A DNA stretch of 52,919 nucleotides. Origin: Gelidibacter pelagius (GTDB lineage Bacteria; Bacteroidota; Bacteroidia; Flavobacteriales; Flavobacteriaceae). Positions 42,583 to 51,040 of this stretch are shown piece after piece. The DNA lies in the NCBI RefSeq assembly GCF_017581925.1, contig NZ_JAGEVG010000025.1:1-52919 (forward strand). The letters run 5' to 3'. Every line of letters starts with the position of its first letter. Within the stretch, counting starts at the first letter, position 1. The notes below the pieces were generated by a model, which was given only the letters and a program-made list of their open reading frames with translations, searched no databases and had not been told where the DNA came from. Position numbers and translations under genes: made by a program.

Positions 42583-42973
42583 CTTTTGGAATGGTGTGTT
42601 GTAATTAAGAACGGCGTTTATGATACAGTGTTGGATACGGTATTTGTTCCGAGTTTTCTATTCTGAAAAAACAGTGATTTTAACAGATAAAAGTTTTGAA
42701 TTTATCTTTTCAGCAATTGAAAAAATGCTGAAACATTTATTCCAAACCCTATTTCTAAATAAATTTCATTTTTCTTGACTCAGCTTGTAGCTAAGGATTA
42801 CGTGTAAGAATAGTTGCGGTAGCAAACACTTAAAACACTAAATATTTACAGAGCCATTGGACCTGTCCTGCAACGCATTCAAACATTGAGTGTTTTCCAA
42901 GACGTTGAGAACAAGCCACCCGCCAGAGCGATTCGTTTGGGCTGGTTGCCTACATCATCTTAAGTTTGATTTT
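42583..42973. other. gene-free spacer with a GC-rich segment
   Basis: 391 bases with no convincing gene. Near 42785-42815 it holds CTTGTAGCTAAGGATTACG and TGTAAGAATAG, in the manner of flavobacterial cassette-boundary sequences. At 42925-42955 lies a GC-richer ACCCGCCAGAGCGATTCG. It is unlike the seven repeat copies listed here. Confidence 0.4.
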
Positions 42974-43474
42974 TTATAAATCGGTTAAATGGTTAATTTC
43001 AGATGTCGCATAAAAATAAGACAATCCAGTTCCATTTCCACCCATTGATTCACTATTTACTTTCGTTATTTTTAAATTCGGCACGAGATAATTTCCTTTT
43101 TCTGTTTCTAAGTATTCAACTCCGCTTTCTTGAAATTGTTTTAAGATATCCGAAATTTCGTTTCCAAAACCAAGTCTAATATTGTCAATCATAATATCAA
43201 ATCCAGAGTGTACTTCTAATTCTCTTAATTTATTGTATTTGTCATAATGTAGAAATAGCAAATCATTTATAGCATTCAGATTTTTGTAAACATCTCTTTT
43301 TTGGTGAATTTTCACACTTTCGTCTCCGTCAAAATATTCCGCGACGTCAATCGTTTTATCATCTTCCTTATGCTTATTTCCGATTTTTTCTCTAACCGAA
43401 TCTCGATCGTCATTCCATTTTATTCTAACAGAATTTAGTATGAAGCCTTTATTTGGTAAATGTTTTATATCCAT
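42974..43474 (-). CDS. conserved-looking hypothetical protein
   Basis: 166 aa, cytoplasmic, no signal or membrane helix: KGFILNSVRIKWNDDRDSVREKIGNKHKEDDKTIDVAEYF..., then LRELEVHSGFDIMIDNIRLGFGNEISDILKQFQESGVEYLETEKGNYLVPNLKITKVN. It reads like an immunity- or SMI1-like protein, but I cannot assign it. A repeat copy begins ten bases upstream of its ATG. Confidence 0.7.
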   Translation of the reverse strand: MDIKHLPNKGFILNSVRIKWNDDRDSVREKIGNKHKEDDKTIDVAEYFDGDESVKIHQKRDVYKNLNAINDLLFLHYDKYNKLRELEVHSGFDIMIDNIRLGFGNEISDILKQFQESGVEYLETEKGNYLVPNLKITKVNSESMGGNGTGLSYFYATSEINHLTDL

Positions 43475-43483
43475 TTTTAGCTT

Positions 43484-43640
43484 GTTGCCTATTTATACTT
43501 GTAAGCACTAGTAGGGCCTATATCTGTCATTTCTATGCCAATAGAGTCAACTTTCCAACCCTCAATCTACCACCTTTTTATAAACTTTCCTACAAGTAGA
43601 ACTACGTTTTTTTTAAACCATGCCGTGGGTTCTGTGGGTA
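43484..43640 (-). repeat. dispersed intergenic repeat, copy 5
   Basis: GTTGCCTATTTATACTTGTA, AGCACTAGTAGGGCC, TATCTGTCATTTCTATGCC and AATAGAGTCAACTTTCC, then the core TTTCCTACAAGTAGAACTAC and ACCATGCCGTGGGTT. It matches copy 6 over both the gene-proximal end and the core. The best single example of the full element (about 155 bp). Confidence 0.78.
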
Positions 43641-43848
43641 GAAAGAGTTGGGGTCTCGAGTGGGCTACTCGCGACAGCAGGGGAATATGGTCGTTTAATA
43701 TTCATTCCACGAGGGTTCATTTAAACCTATGCCTCACAAAGCTTCCTGATGCTGTCAACGAGTTGTGCCTGAGTTTTCTAAACAGAAAATATAAATTACA
43801 TCACAAGCAGGTTGAAAACAAAACAAAGTTCAGGACACCAGAATTCCA

Positions 43849-43980
43849 TAATTCAATCTTGAAATCAGTACCTTTGATGCCGCTTATAAAAGTGAATTTA
43901 TACCTAAGAAGTTTTGTGAACAAGGCCTTTATTTCTACACTTTTAATGTTATAAATCGACATCAATCACAAATGTGTTTT
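43849..43980 (+). pseudogene. possible 3' remnant of a gene
   Basis: One plus-strand frame reads FNLEISTFDAAYKSEFIPKK, then FCEQGLYFYTFNVINR, to a TGA at about 43978, with no start and a stop upstream. The (F)xPKKFxxxGLYFYTF style recalls the last strands of Bacteroidota secreted proteins. There is no support beyond composition. Confidence 0.3.
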
Positions 43981-44037
43981 TGATTGCTAAATGTTTGTTC
44001 GGATGTCAAAATAGGAAAGACACTATGGCCAGTGTCT
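43963..44037 (+). terminator. two hairpins in front of recQ
   Basis: First: CAATCA (43963-43968) ... TGATTG (43981-43986) with A and T runs inside. Second: AGACACT (44018-44024), loop ATGGCC, AGTGTCT (44031-44037), then CTTT. The second ends 15 bases before the recQ ATG, so it is either a terminator for a lost upstream gene or a leader hairpin of recQ. Confidence 0.5.
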
Positions 44038-44052
44038 CTTTAAAAATATAAA

Positions 44053-45837
44053 ATGATTACTACAGATACCACTTTAGAACTTTTAAAAACCCATTTCGGA
44101 TATCGTACATTTCGGCCTAATCAAGAGCAGATTGTCAACGATATCATCAATGGAAATGACGTTTTGACCATTATGCCAACGGGTGGCGGAAAGTCGGTGT
44201 GTTTTCAGTTGCCGGCTCTGGCACTTCCAGGAACGGCCATCGTCATTTCGCCTTTGATTGCCTTAATGAAAGATCAAGTGGATGCACTTCTGACCAATGG
44301 CATATCTGCGGCATATTACAATAGCAGTCAAGAGGTTTCTGTACAGAATGACATCCTCAAACAATTGCAGGACGGCGACTTAAAGTTGATTTATGTGGCG
44401 CCAGAAAGTTTGCAAAACCTTTCACAGTATTTCTCTGAGATAGAAATCAGTTTGATCGCTGTTGACGAAGCGCATTGTATTTCGTCTTGGGGCCATGATT
44501 TTAGACCTGCTTATACGCAATTGGGCTACCTCAAAAAGCAATTCCCAAATAAACCGATTGCTGCCTTTACAGCCACCGCCGATGGTGCTACACAACAGGA
44601 TATCATTACCCAATTGAATATTTTGGATGCTAAAGTCCATTTATCTTCTTTTGATCGGGAAAATCTTTATTTGGAAGTGCGCCCCGGAAATGATCGTATC
44701 AATCAGATCATAAGGTTTTTGAAAACTAGACCTGATGAAAGTGGTATTATTTATTGTTTGAGCCGAAAAAGTACCCAAGAGGTCACCGCGAAACTTAAGA
44801 AAAGCGGATTTAAAGCCAAAGCGTATCATGCTGGACTTTCGGCCGACCAACGGAACAGCATTCAGGAAAGCTTTATCAATGATGTCACCCCTATAATTGT
44901 GGCCACCATTGCCTTTGGGATGGGGATTGATAAAAGCAACGTGCGTTGGGTCATCCATTATAATATGCCCAAAAACATCGAAGGCTATTATCAGGAAATC
45001 GGACGAGGCGGTCGCGATGGACTTCCTGCGTATAATATTCTGTTTTATTCGTATGCGGATGTGGTTCAGCTGAGAAGGTTTACCGAAAACGCCTCCAACG
45101 CCGACTATCAAATAGCGAAATTGAATCGCATGCAGCAGTTTGCTGAGGCTTTAAGTTGCCGTCGTATTGCACTTCTCAATTATTTTGGAGAACACCATAC
45201 CGAAAACTGCAACAATTGCGATGTGTGCAAATCGCCGCCACGCTATTTTGACGGCACCATTCTCACTAAAAAAGTATGTTCAGCCGTTTATAGGCTTAAA
45301 GAGCAAGAATCAACAGGGATGGTTATTGATGTGTTAAGAGGTGCTCAAAACGCTCAGGTTATGGGCAAAGGGTACCAGAACATCAAGACTTACGGCATTC
45401 TTCATGATATGTCCTGGTTAGATTTGCAGCAATATATCATTCAGATGTTGAATCAAGGGATTCTGGAAATCCGCTTTCATGAAAATGGGCGTTTAGTATT
45501 GACGCCGCTTGCCAATGCCATTTTATTTGATGACCGACCGGTACGTTTGGCCACGCCTCGAAAGCAAGTGCAGGCAACCAAGTCTGATCGTATTAAACAT
45601 ACAACGGGTTCGAAACTATTTCAAAGATTACGTGAACTGCGCTCAGCGATTGCCAAAGAAGCAAAAGTCCCGGCTTATGTCGTCTTTAGTGATGCGACAT
45701 TAAAAGATATGGAAGCAAGACGACCAAAGACAAAATCAGAGTTTAAAGAGGTGTTGGGGGTTGGGAAAGTAAAGGCGGAGCGGTACAGCCGCTATTTTTT
45801 AAGCGCCATTGCTGCCTTTGAATCAGAGGAGACTTAA
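44053..45837 (+). CDS. recQ: ATP-dependent DNA helicase RecQ
   Basis: 3'-5' helicase for recombination and replication-fork repair. 594 aa. Helicase core: MPTGGGKSVCFQLP (Walker A, Lys47), AVDEAHCISSWGHDFRP (DEAH plus aromatic-rich loop), TATADG, IATIAFGMGIDKSNVRWVIHYNMPK, GRGGRDG (Arg fingers). RQC zinc cysteines: SCRRIALLNYFGEHHTENCNNCDVC. C-terminal HRDC domain (LFQRLRELRSAIAKEAKVPAYVVFSDATLKDM...). Complete, no frame damage. Its gene is on the plus strand amid minus-strand accessory genes. Confidence 0.95.
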   Translation: MITTDTTLELLKTHFGYRTFRPNQEQIVNDIINGNDVLTIMPTGGGKSVCFQLPALALPGTAIVISPLIALMKDQVDALLTNGISAAYYNSSQEVSVQNDILKQLQDGDLKLIYVAPESLQNLSQYFSEIEISLIAVDEAHCISSWGHDFRPAYTQLGYLKKQFPNKPIAAFTATADGATQQDIITQLNILDAKVHLSSFDRENLYLEVRPGNDRINQIIRFLKTRPDESGIIYCLSRKSTQEVTAKLKKSGFKAKAYHAGLSADQRNSIQESFINDVTPIIVATIAFGMGIDKSNVRWVIHYNMPKNIEGYYQEIGRGGRDGLPAYNILFYSYADVVQLRRFTENASNADYQIAKLNRMQQFAEALSCRRIALLNYFGEHHTENCNNCDVCKSPPRYFDGTILTKKVCSAVYRLKEQESTGMVIDVLRGAQNAQVMGKGYQNIKTYGILHDMSWLDLQQYIIQMLNQGILEIRFHENGRLVLTPLANAILFDDRPVRLATPRKQVQATKSDRIKHTTGSKLFQRLRELRSAIAKEAKVPAYVVFSDATLKDMEARRPKTKSEFKEVLGVGKVKAERYSRYFLSAIAAFESEET

Positions 45838-45868
45838 AATTGTCTATTGCAAACCCACGAGCATAACA

Positions 45869-46786
45869 TTAGTTGGAGATTAAGGTTTGCGCATCAATTT
45901 CAATACCCATCAATTTAGCAGGAATCTTTATTTTAATGGGACCAAGGGAAGTATTGAGTTTTTCGTTGGAAAGATATATACGATGCGTCGTTGGAGTGAT
46001 CTCATAAAGTGCAATCCCTTCAGTTTGATGTCCCAGGGTAACAATATCCGCTATTTTTTCTGAGACTTCTCCCGAAAATAGGTCCAGGCTATATTCAGGT
46101 ATATTATGGATCGTGAACATGAATGGCGCTTCGGAATTGCTATATCCAATAAGATAAATCACACGTTCGTCAGGAGAACTATCGGCGCCGGTAATGAGTC
46201 CGTTAGTATTGTGGCTACTTACTAAAACAGCACTATGGGTGCCACTAATTTTTGGCACCGCATAAACATTCGTCTTATTGTCTGCCCAGTTTTTGGTGAA
46301 TATTAGAAGCTTGTCCCCATAAGAAATCAGGCCTTCAGCATCCCAATTGGTTTGGTTTGGATGCCGCGTAAAATCAAGCTGATCGGCATAAGAGTAGCTT
46401 ATAATTTCGGCAGTAACCTTACCATCGGAAGCGTTGTAATCTGCTTTGGATATTTTATAGATCTTCAGATCTGTCCTGTCGCCTGAATTATTGCCAATAT
46501 CGCCAATATAGATATAAGCCGCATCTTGGGCCATATCTTCCCAATCGACATTAGTGGCATTGGTTATTTCAACCGTTCTTGTAACGGCCCCAGTGCTGGC
46601 GTTTATTTCATATAATTCTGCTTTGCCACCACTGTCGGTATGTGTAATGAGAGTGTCTTTATAAAAAAGAAGACCGGAAGTTTCGTCCAAAACAGGTGTT
46701 TCTAAGCTTGTGATATCTTCGGCAATTTGTGCGCCGGCGGTCAATATGCCAAACCAAAGGAGTAGGAGTGTTGCTATAGGCTTCAT
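45869..46786 (-). CDS. secreted beta-propeller-like protein
   Basis: 305 aa. Signal MKPIATLLLLWFGILTAGAQ. Then LDETSGLLFYKDTLITHTDSGGKAELYEI, NVDWEDMAQDAAYIYIGDIGNN, NWDAEGLISYGDKLLIFTKNW, and TEGIALYEITPTTHRIYLSNEK: propeller-type blades with conserved W-D/E-(D/G)-(M/L) pairs. Similar proteins often carry a T9SS C-terminal signal, but this one ends without it (AKLMGIEIDAQTLISN), so it is either secreted otherwise or truncated. Convergent with recQ (31-base gap). Confidence 0.72.
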   Translation of the reverse strand: MKPIATLLLLWFGILTAGAQIAEDITSLETPVLDETSGLLFYKDTLITHTDSGGKAELYEINASTGAVTRTVEITNATNVDWEDMAQDAAYIYIGDIGNNSGDRTDLKIYKISKADYNASDGKVTAEIISYSYADQLDFTRHPNQTNWDAEGLISYGDKLLIFTKNWADNKTNVYAVPKISGTHSAVLVSSHNTNGLITGADSSPDERVIYLIGYSNSEAPFMFTIHNIPEYSLDLFSGEVSEKIADIVTLGHQTEGIALYEITPTTHRIYLSNEKLNTSLGPIKIKIPAKLMGIEIDAQTLISN

Positions 46787-47197
46787 TTAATTCATGATCT
46801 GTTTTGATTACTTAAGACAGTGTTCTTAAGTATATAACTCTGTTTATTGCGCTCGTATTGCAGGAGCTCCGGAATTTAAATGTTTTTGTGAAGGTACGAT
46901 TGAAGTTTTTAATATTTTAATCAGGATAGGGAACTCGTATAGGATTTTGAATGACCAGAACATACAAAAGTTGCTTTTTTACTGCGGTTCAACTATTAAT
47001 TGCTAATGAAAACATGTAAAATACGAAAAACAACAAAGACGAGGGCCAATGAGGATTTAAATGACGCACCTAATTTTGTGGGGTGAAAGGATTTGGATCA
47101 GGCTTTTTTAGGGCATGATATTGCTGGAAATAGGGAAGGATCATGGCACTATGGCGCGCGTTTAAAACGAGCGCCGACAATGCGATAAGCGATCTCA
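46787..47197. other. gene-free stretch with a GC-rich palindrome
   Basis: 411 bases without a gene. The near-perfect palindrome GGCGCGCGTTT-A-AAACGAGCGCC (47154-47176, one mismatch) starts 22 bases past the FKBP stop (minus strand). The same type, GGCGCTCGTTT...GAGTGCCATAG, occurs after ald at 49242. Otherwise AT-rich, with no promoter found. Confidence 0.45.
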
Positions 47198-47653
47198 CTA
47201 ATTCACAGAGATTAAATGAATATCAAAAATAAGTACAGATCCAGCTGGAATCCCCTGACGCGCCTTACTTCCATAGCCTAAATGTGAAGGAATTAATAAT
47301 TTACCTTTACCACCTTCCTTAAAATAGGTAATTCCTTCTGTCCATCCTTTAATGACTTGTTGCAAACCGAACGAAATTCCATTAGCACCACTTTGGTCAA
47401 AAGTCTTACCGTCTAAGAAATAACCTTTATAAGCTACGGTTACATTAGAGGATGTGACTGGCTGAGCACCAGAGCCAGGCTCATCAATAATATAATACAA
47501 GCCAGAGCCACTTTTTTGGGCATCTAAATTATTCTTGTCAATATAGGCTATAATGTCATTATTATTTTTCTCTGTATAATCTACTGTGTCATCATTTTTA
47601 TTACATGCCGTTAAGAATGCAAATACCAAAACAATTAAAGTATATTTTCTCAT
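47198..47653 (-). CDS. FKBP-type peptidyl-prolyl isomerase lipoprotein
   Basis: 151 aa. Signal and lipobox MRKYTLIVLVFAFLTAC-NKNDD (Cys17). FKBP domain from about residue 45: GLYYIIDEPGSGAQPVTSSNVTVAYKGYFLDGKTFDQSG, GLQQVIKGWTEGITYFKEGGKGKLLIPSHLGYGSKARQGIPAGSVLIFDIHLISV. This contains the conserved Tyr, Phe-Asp, Val-Ile-x-Gly-Trp, and Ile-Pro-x-Gly-Ser pockets, so it is likely active. Assists folding of periplasmic or surface proteins. It has a very good promoter directly upstream. Confidence 0.92.
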   Translation of the reverse strand: MRKYTLIVLVFAFLTACNKNDDTVDYTEKNNNDIIAYIDKNNLDAQKSGSGLYYIIDEPGSGAQPVTSSNVTVAYKGYFLDGKTFDQSGANGISFGLQQVIKGWTEGITYFKEGGKGKLLIPSHLGYGSKARQGIPAGSVLIFDIHLISVN

Positions 47654-47675
47654 AAAAAGCTATTTTTTAAGGGCG

Positions 47676-47705
47676 CAAATATAGGGGAAAGGAAATAATA
47701 AACAA
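47676..47705 (-). promoter_or_regulatory. promoter of the FKBP lipoprotein gene
   Basis: Minus strand: TTG (47705-47703), exactly 19 bases, TATATTTG (47683-47676), an exact consensus match ending 22 bases before the ATG. The clearest promoter in the window. The remaining gap to ald (to 48099) shows no gene. Confidence 0.75.
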
Positions 47706-48058
47706 TGACAAATCAGTTCGTGATTTTCGCGGAGAGTTTCCGAGTAGGCGAGAACCCAGCAATTATTTTTTATGTAGTGTCACCAACTGGTTTTTATTTT
47801 GAGTAATTATCTGAAGGATATGTCAGTTCATAACTATGAGTATAGATTTCAAATAAAATGTTTACACAACCTGTGCGGGATTTAGTAAGTAACTATTTGC
47901 ACTTCAAACTTACGCAACGAGATTGTAAGGCATTTAAAATCTGGCAGAATCAAGACTGGTGTCTAATACAACCTCCTTTTAAAGTGATTACAGTGTAGTT
48001 ATTGACCTTTGCGTGCACATCGTTACGAATTCTCCTGCTTTTTTATTAAATTGTTCAT

Positions 48059-48073
48059 CTTCAAAATTTGAAG
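48059..48073. promoter_or_regulatory. 15-bp perfect palindrome in the ald leader
   Basis: CTTCAAAATTTGAAG, perfect dyad with a single central base, 26 bases before the ald ATG. Symmetric AT-rich sites of this size are typical operators (for example for Lrp-like regulators, which often control ald). The binding protein is not known. Confidence 0.5.
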
Positions 48074-48099
48074 TTCTTAACTAAGATTAAAAATAAATT

Positions 48100-49221
48100 A
48101 TGATTATTGGAATCCCCAAAGAAATTAAACCAGACGAAAACCGTGTGGCGATTCAACCAAGTGGTGTGTTGGAAATGAAACGAAATGGTCACGATGTCCT
48201 TATTGAGAAGGGCGCGGGAACAGGAAGTGGATTTATAGATCAACTGTATGAAAATGCTGGCGCTACTATTTTGGATGATGTGGACGAGCTCTGGAAGCGA
48301 GCTGAAATGATATTGAAAGTAAAAGAACCAATTGCCCAGGAATACCCACGAATGCGCGAAGGTCAAATTATTTTTACGTTTTTTCATTTTGCAGCCAATG
48401 AAGCACTCACTAAAGCAGTGATAGACTCTAAATGCATTGCTATAGCCTACGAAACCGTAGAAGATGAGAATGGTAGGTTACCCTTGCTTGTGCCAATGAG
48501 TGAGGTTGCCGGTAGAATGGCGGCACAAAAAGGTGCGGTATATTTAGAAAAGACCAACGGTGGCCGCGGAGTCTTAATGGGCGGCATCACAGGAGTAAAA
48601 CCAGCGAGAGTACTTGTTTTAGGCGGTGGAAACGTAGGCGTTAATGCGGCAAAAGTTGCAGCGGGAATGGGCGCTAATGTGACGATTATGCATAGTACCA
48701 TCTCTCGGTTAAGTTATTTAAATGACATCTTGCCAAAAAATATATTTACACTCTTTTCAAACCCAGCTAATATTAGAGCTATGCTTCCCGAGGTTGACCT
48801 TATCATTGGAGCAGCGTTGATACCAGGTGCAGAAGCGCCAAAATTGATTACGAAAGACATGCTTAAAGACATGCGTCCGGGCACTGTGATGGTGGATGTT
48901 TCCATTGATCAGGGCGGTTGTTTTGAAACCTCACGACCAACCACGCACGAAGATCCAGTTTTTGTTGTAGATGGTATCACGCATTATTGTGTCACTAATA
49001 TGCCGGGCGCCGTCCCTCAAACCGCTACCTTGGGGTTGACAAATACCACATTGAATTACGCCACGGAAATTGCCAATAAAGGCTGGAAACAAGCGCTTAA
49101 GGAGGATGAACAGTTGCGGAAAGGACTGAATATAGCCAACGGCACTGTTGTTTATCAACAAGTTGCCGAAGCATTTGATATGAACTGGGAGCCTACTGAA
49201 AAATTGTTGGACTTAGTTTAA
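48100..49221 (+). CDS. ald: alanine dehydrogenase
   Basis: NAD-dependent oxidative deamination of L-alanine to pyruvate and ammonium (or the reverse); cytoplasmic hexamer. 373 aa, full length. [23 protein letters not shown] is the classical N-terminus. Substrate-binding Lys75 (ILKVKEP) and catalytic His96 (TFFHFAA) are present, as are the nucleotide-binding [15 protein letters not shown] and the Asp of [24 protein letters not shown]. Single gene with a possible operator upstream (48059-48073) and a hairpin after the stop. Confidence 0.96.
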   Translation: MIIGIPKEIKPDENRVAIQPSGVLEMKRNGHDVLIEKGAGTGSGFIDQLYENAGATILDDVDELWKRAEMILKVKEPIAQEYPRMREGQIIFTFFHFAANEALTKAVIDSKCIAIAYETVEDENGRLPLLVPMSEVAGRMAAQKGAVYLEKTNGGRGVLMGGITGVKPARVLVLGGGNVGVNAAKVAAGMGANVTIMHSTISRLSYLNDILPKNIFTLFSNPANIRAMLPEVDLIIGAALIPGAEAPKLITKDMLKDMRPGTVMVDVSIDQGGCFETSRPTTHEDPVFVVDGITHYCVTNMPGAVPQTATLGLTNTTLNYATEIANKGWKQALKEDEQLRKGLNIANGTVVYQQVAEAFDMNWEPTEKLLDLV

Positions 49222-49241
49222 ATGTAGCTTTCTTCTCTATT

Positions 49242-49264
49242 GGCGCTCGTTTGTAATGAGTGCC
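49242..49264 (+). terminator. hairpin after ald
   Basis: GGCGCTC (49242-49248), GTTTGTAAT loop, GAGTGCC (49258-49264), seven pairs with one G-T, followed by ATAGTTT. It resembles the minus-strand sequence after the FKBP gene (GGCGCTCGTTT..., GCC-ATAG), suggesting a repeated 3' element. Confidence 0.5.
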
Positions 49265-49291
49265 ATAGTTTGGCATCAATAAACAATTATT

Positions 49292-49714
49292 TTACACGTT
49301 GGCAATAGTATTTTTGTTTATAATCTCATGCAATTTCAAAGTGTCAGATTCTACAATATGACTTAGGTCAATTACAATTTTATTTCCAAACGTTTCGGTT
49401 ATCACCAGCTTTTTATCTGTCAATTCAGATGATTTTATTTCTTTGAATTTTATGTTTTTTCCAAGGAGTGATTTTACTTTTATAAGTATTCCTCTGTTGT
49501 TCCATTGCACATAATTCTGATACCAAAACATTTGGGTGCTGATAATTGCAATAATCAGAAACCCGGTTGCATTTAAATAGTTGTTAGTTTTTGGGTTTTC
49601 AAATTCTACAAATTCAAAAGCCCCATTAATTATGAGTGATAATCCAATTATACCCAGTGTTGCTATTAGCCAACGTTCTTTTCTTTTTAAATTTCCAAAA
49701 TGGATTTTTTTCAT
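49292..49714 (-). CDS. two-helix membrane protein, PH-like domain possible
   Basis: 140 aa. Helices RWLIATLGIIGLSLIINGAFEF and NATGFLIIAIISTQMFWYQNYV, then a soluble beta-rich tail (NNRGILIKVKSLLGKNIKFKEIKSSELTDKKLVITETFGNKIVIDLSHI) that reads like a bacterial PH/YdjL-type domain. Function unknown. A repeat copy lies 128 bases upstream. Confidence 0.65.
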   Translation of the reverse strand: MKKIHFGNLKRKERWLIATLGIIGLSLIINGAFEFVEFENPKTNNYLNATGFLIIAIISTQMFWYQNYVQWNNRGILIKVKSLLGKNIKFKEIKSSELTDKKLVITETFGNKIVIDLSHIVESDTLKLHEIINKNTIANV

Positions 49715-49841
49715 TTTTGAGGTTTTGATTAGAAGAGGTCAAGTATATATTAAATTGTAATTATTTCAAATGTATTTCACAGAAGATTTATCAGAACTTC
49801 ACTTTTATTTAATAGGTTCATTTTATTTCGTTCTGTCATAT

Positions 49842-50019
49842 GGTTGCCAACTTATGTTTATAAGCACAAAGTGCACCTATACTTGCCATCTCTAAGCAAT
49901 AGAAGTAACTTTATCGTAGTCAAATTTAGTCCTCCAAATTTTCAACTTTCAATATATATTTTCCCTAAAAATATCCTACAAGTAGAATTACATGTTTTTA
50001 ATGCCAAGCTATGATTTAC
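49842..50019 (-). repeat. dispersed intergenic repeat, copy 6
   Basis: GGTTGCCAACTTATGTTTAT, AAGCACAAAGTGCACC, TATACTTGCCATC and AATAGAAGTAAC (49842-49910), then the core ATCCTACAAGTAGAATTACA plus TGTTTTTAATGCCAAGC (to about 50008). Its outer end overlaps the last codons of the CPBP gene. Confidence 0.78.
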
Positions 50020-50803
50020 GCACGGTTGTAGTTATTTTTTTCATTCCGATTAGCATCAAAAACATTCCTATTCCAGATAAAAGCCAATACATGATATTAA
50101 AATTATAACCTATAAGCCAATTGTCATATGATGCTTCAATGTTATTCGTTGAAAATATAATTAAGTTTACAAAAAAATGTAGCATTATACTATAACCGAT
50201 TTTTTTAGTTTTTATATAAATTATACCAAAGATAATTCCGCTAATAAACGTTGGTATTAAGTTATTTGGTGTTTCAATATGCATTATTGAAAAACAGAGA
50301 CTTGAAATAATTATCGATAAATTTGGATTGTACCTATTTGATAGTTTTTCTAATAAAAATCTTCTATAAAACAACTCTTCAAAAACAGGTGCGATTAATA
50401 TTGTGGAAATTAAATTGTAGAATAGTGCGATATTATTGGTGGCAATAATTGAATTTACATATATGGAATTGTCTTGATAATAGTTCAATATTTTAGTAAA
50501 ATCCCAAAAAGGCCTATTTAATAATAGTAAACCAATTCCAACTAACGGTAAATACAAATAAACTCTTGGATTATAATTCTTAATTTTTAATGCTTTTTTT
50601 AAATCAAATCTTGGTTTCCAGAAGTAAAAGAAAATCAGTAAAAATGCGCCAACAACAGATATTATTCTTGTTATTCCAAAAATGTGCGTAATATCTCCAG
50701 GTTCTCCGATGAAATACTTAATTGGAAGAAGTATTGAAAGCTGAAGTATTGTCCAAAACACAAATGCTAAAAGTGTATATAAGAATGCTTTAATGATACT
50801 CAT
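50009..50803 (-). CDS. CPBP family intramembrane metalloprotease
   Basis: 264 aa, about eight membrane helices. Glutamic intramembrane protease signatures: EExxxR as Glu142-Glu143-LFY-Arg147, FxxxH as Phe171-SIM-His175, and HxxxN as His209-FFV-Asn213. Relatives include Rce1 (CAAX processing) and bacteriocin self-immunity proteins; as a lone accessory gene, an immunity or stress role is possible. The C-terminal TVRKS-stop lies inside the dispersed repeat, so the stop codon belongs to repeat sequence. Confidence 0.9.
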   Translation of the reverse strand: MSIIKAFLYTLLAFVFWTILQLSILLPIKYFIGEPGDITHIFGITRIISVVGAFLLIFFYFWKPRFDLKKALKIKNYNPRVYLYLPLVGIGLLLLNRPFWDFTKILNYYQDNSIYVNSIIATNNIALFYNLISTILIAPVFEELFYRRFLLEKLSNRYNPNLSIIISSLCFSIMHIETPNNLIPTFISGIIFGIIYIKTKKIGYSIMLHFFVNLIIFSTNNIEASYDNWLIGYNFNIMYWLLSGIGMFLMLIGMKKITTTVRKS

Positions 50804-50832
50804 TGTTGTTTTTGGGTGGGTTTGGTTTAATT

Positions 50833-51040
50833 ACTGCTAACTTATCTTTAAAAGCACTAATAGTGCAAAATAGTGCAAATGGGAGCAACTTTAGTTGTTC
50901 AAACTTAAACCTCCAATCTTCCATCTTTCTCAAAACTTTCCTATAAGTAGAATTACGTGTTTTTAATGCCATGCGATGGATTATTGTGTCTGATAGTGTT
51001 GGTGCGCAGGATTGCGACGCTCGCACCAGCCGGGGAGCGA
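50833..51040 (-). repeat. dispersed intergenic repeat, copy 7
   Basis: CTGCTAACTTATCTTTAAAA, GCACTAATAGTGC (also a palindrome), then AACTTTCCTATAAGTAGAAT, TACGTGTTTTTAATGCC, ATGCGATGGATTATTGTG and TCTGATAGTGTTGGTGCG. The outer end is a GC-rich hairpin GGTGCG...CGCACC (51000-51028). It fills the gap between the hypothetical gene at 51068 and CPBP. Confidence 0.78.

Noticed and set aside
43535-43954. 139-codon plus-strand frame before recQ
   Set aside because: Its first third lies in repeat copy 5, composition is odd, and there is no recognisable domain. A different frame (43849-43980) looks more protein-like.
45869-46786. T9SS C-terminal sorting domain on the secreted propeller protein
   Set aside because: The protein ends without the conserved beta-strand signal, so T9SS export is not supported.
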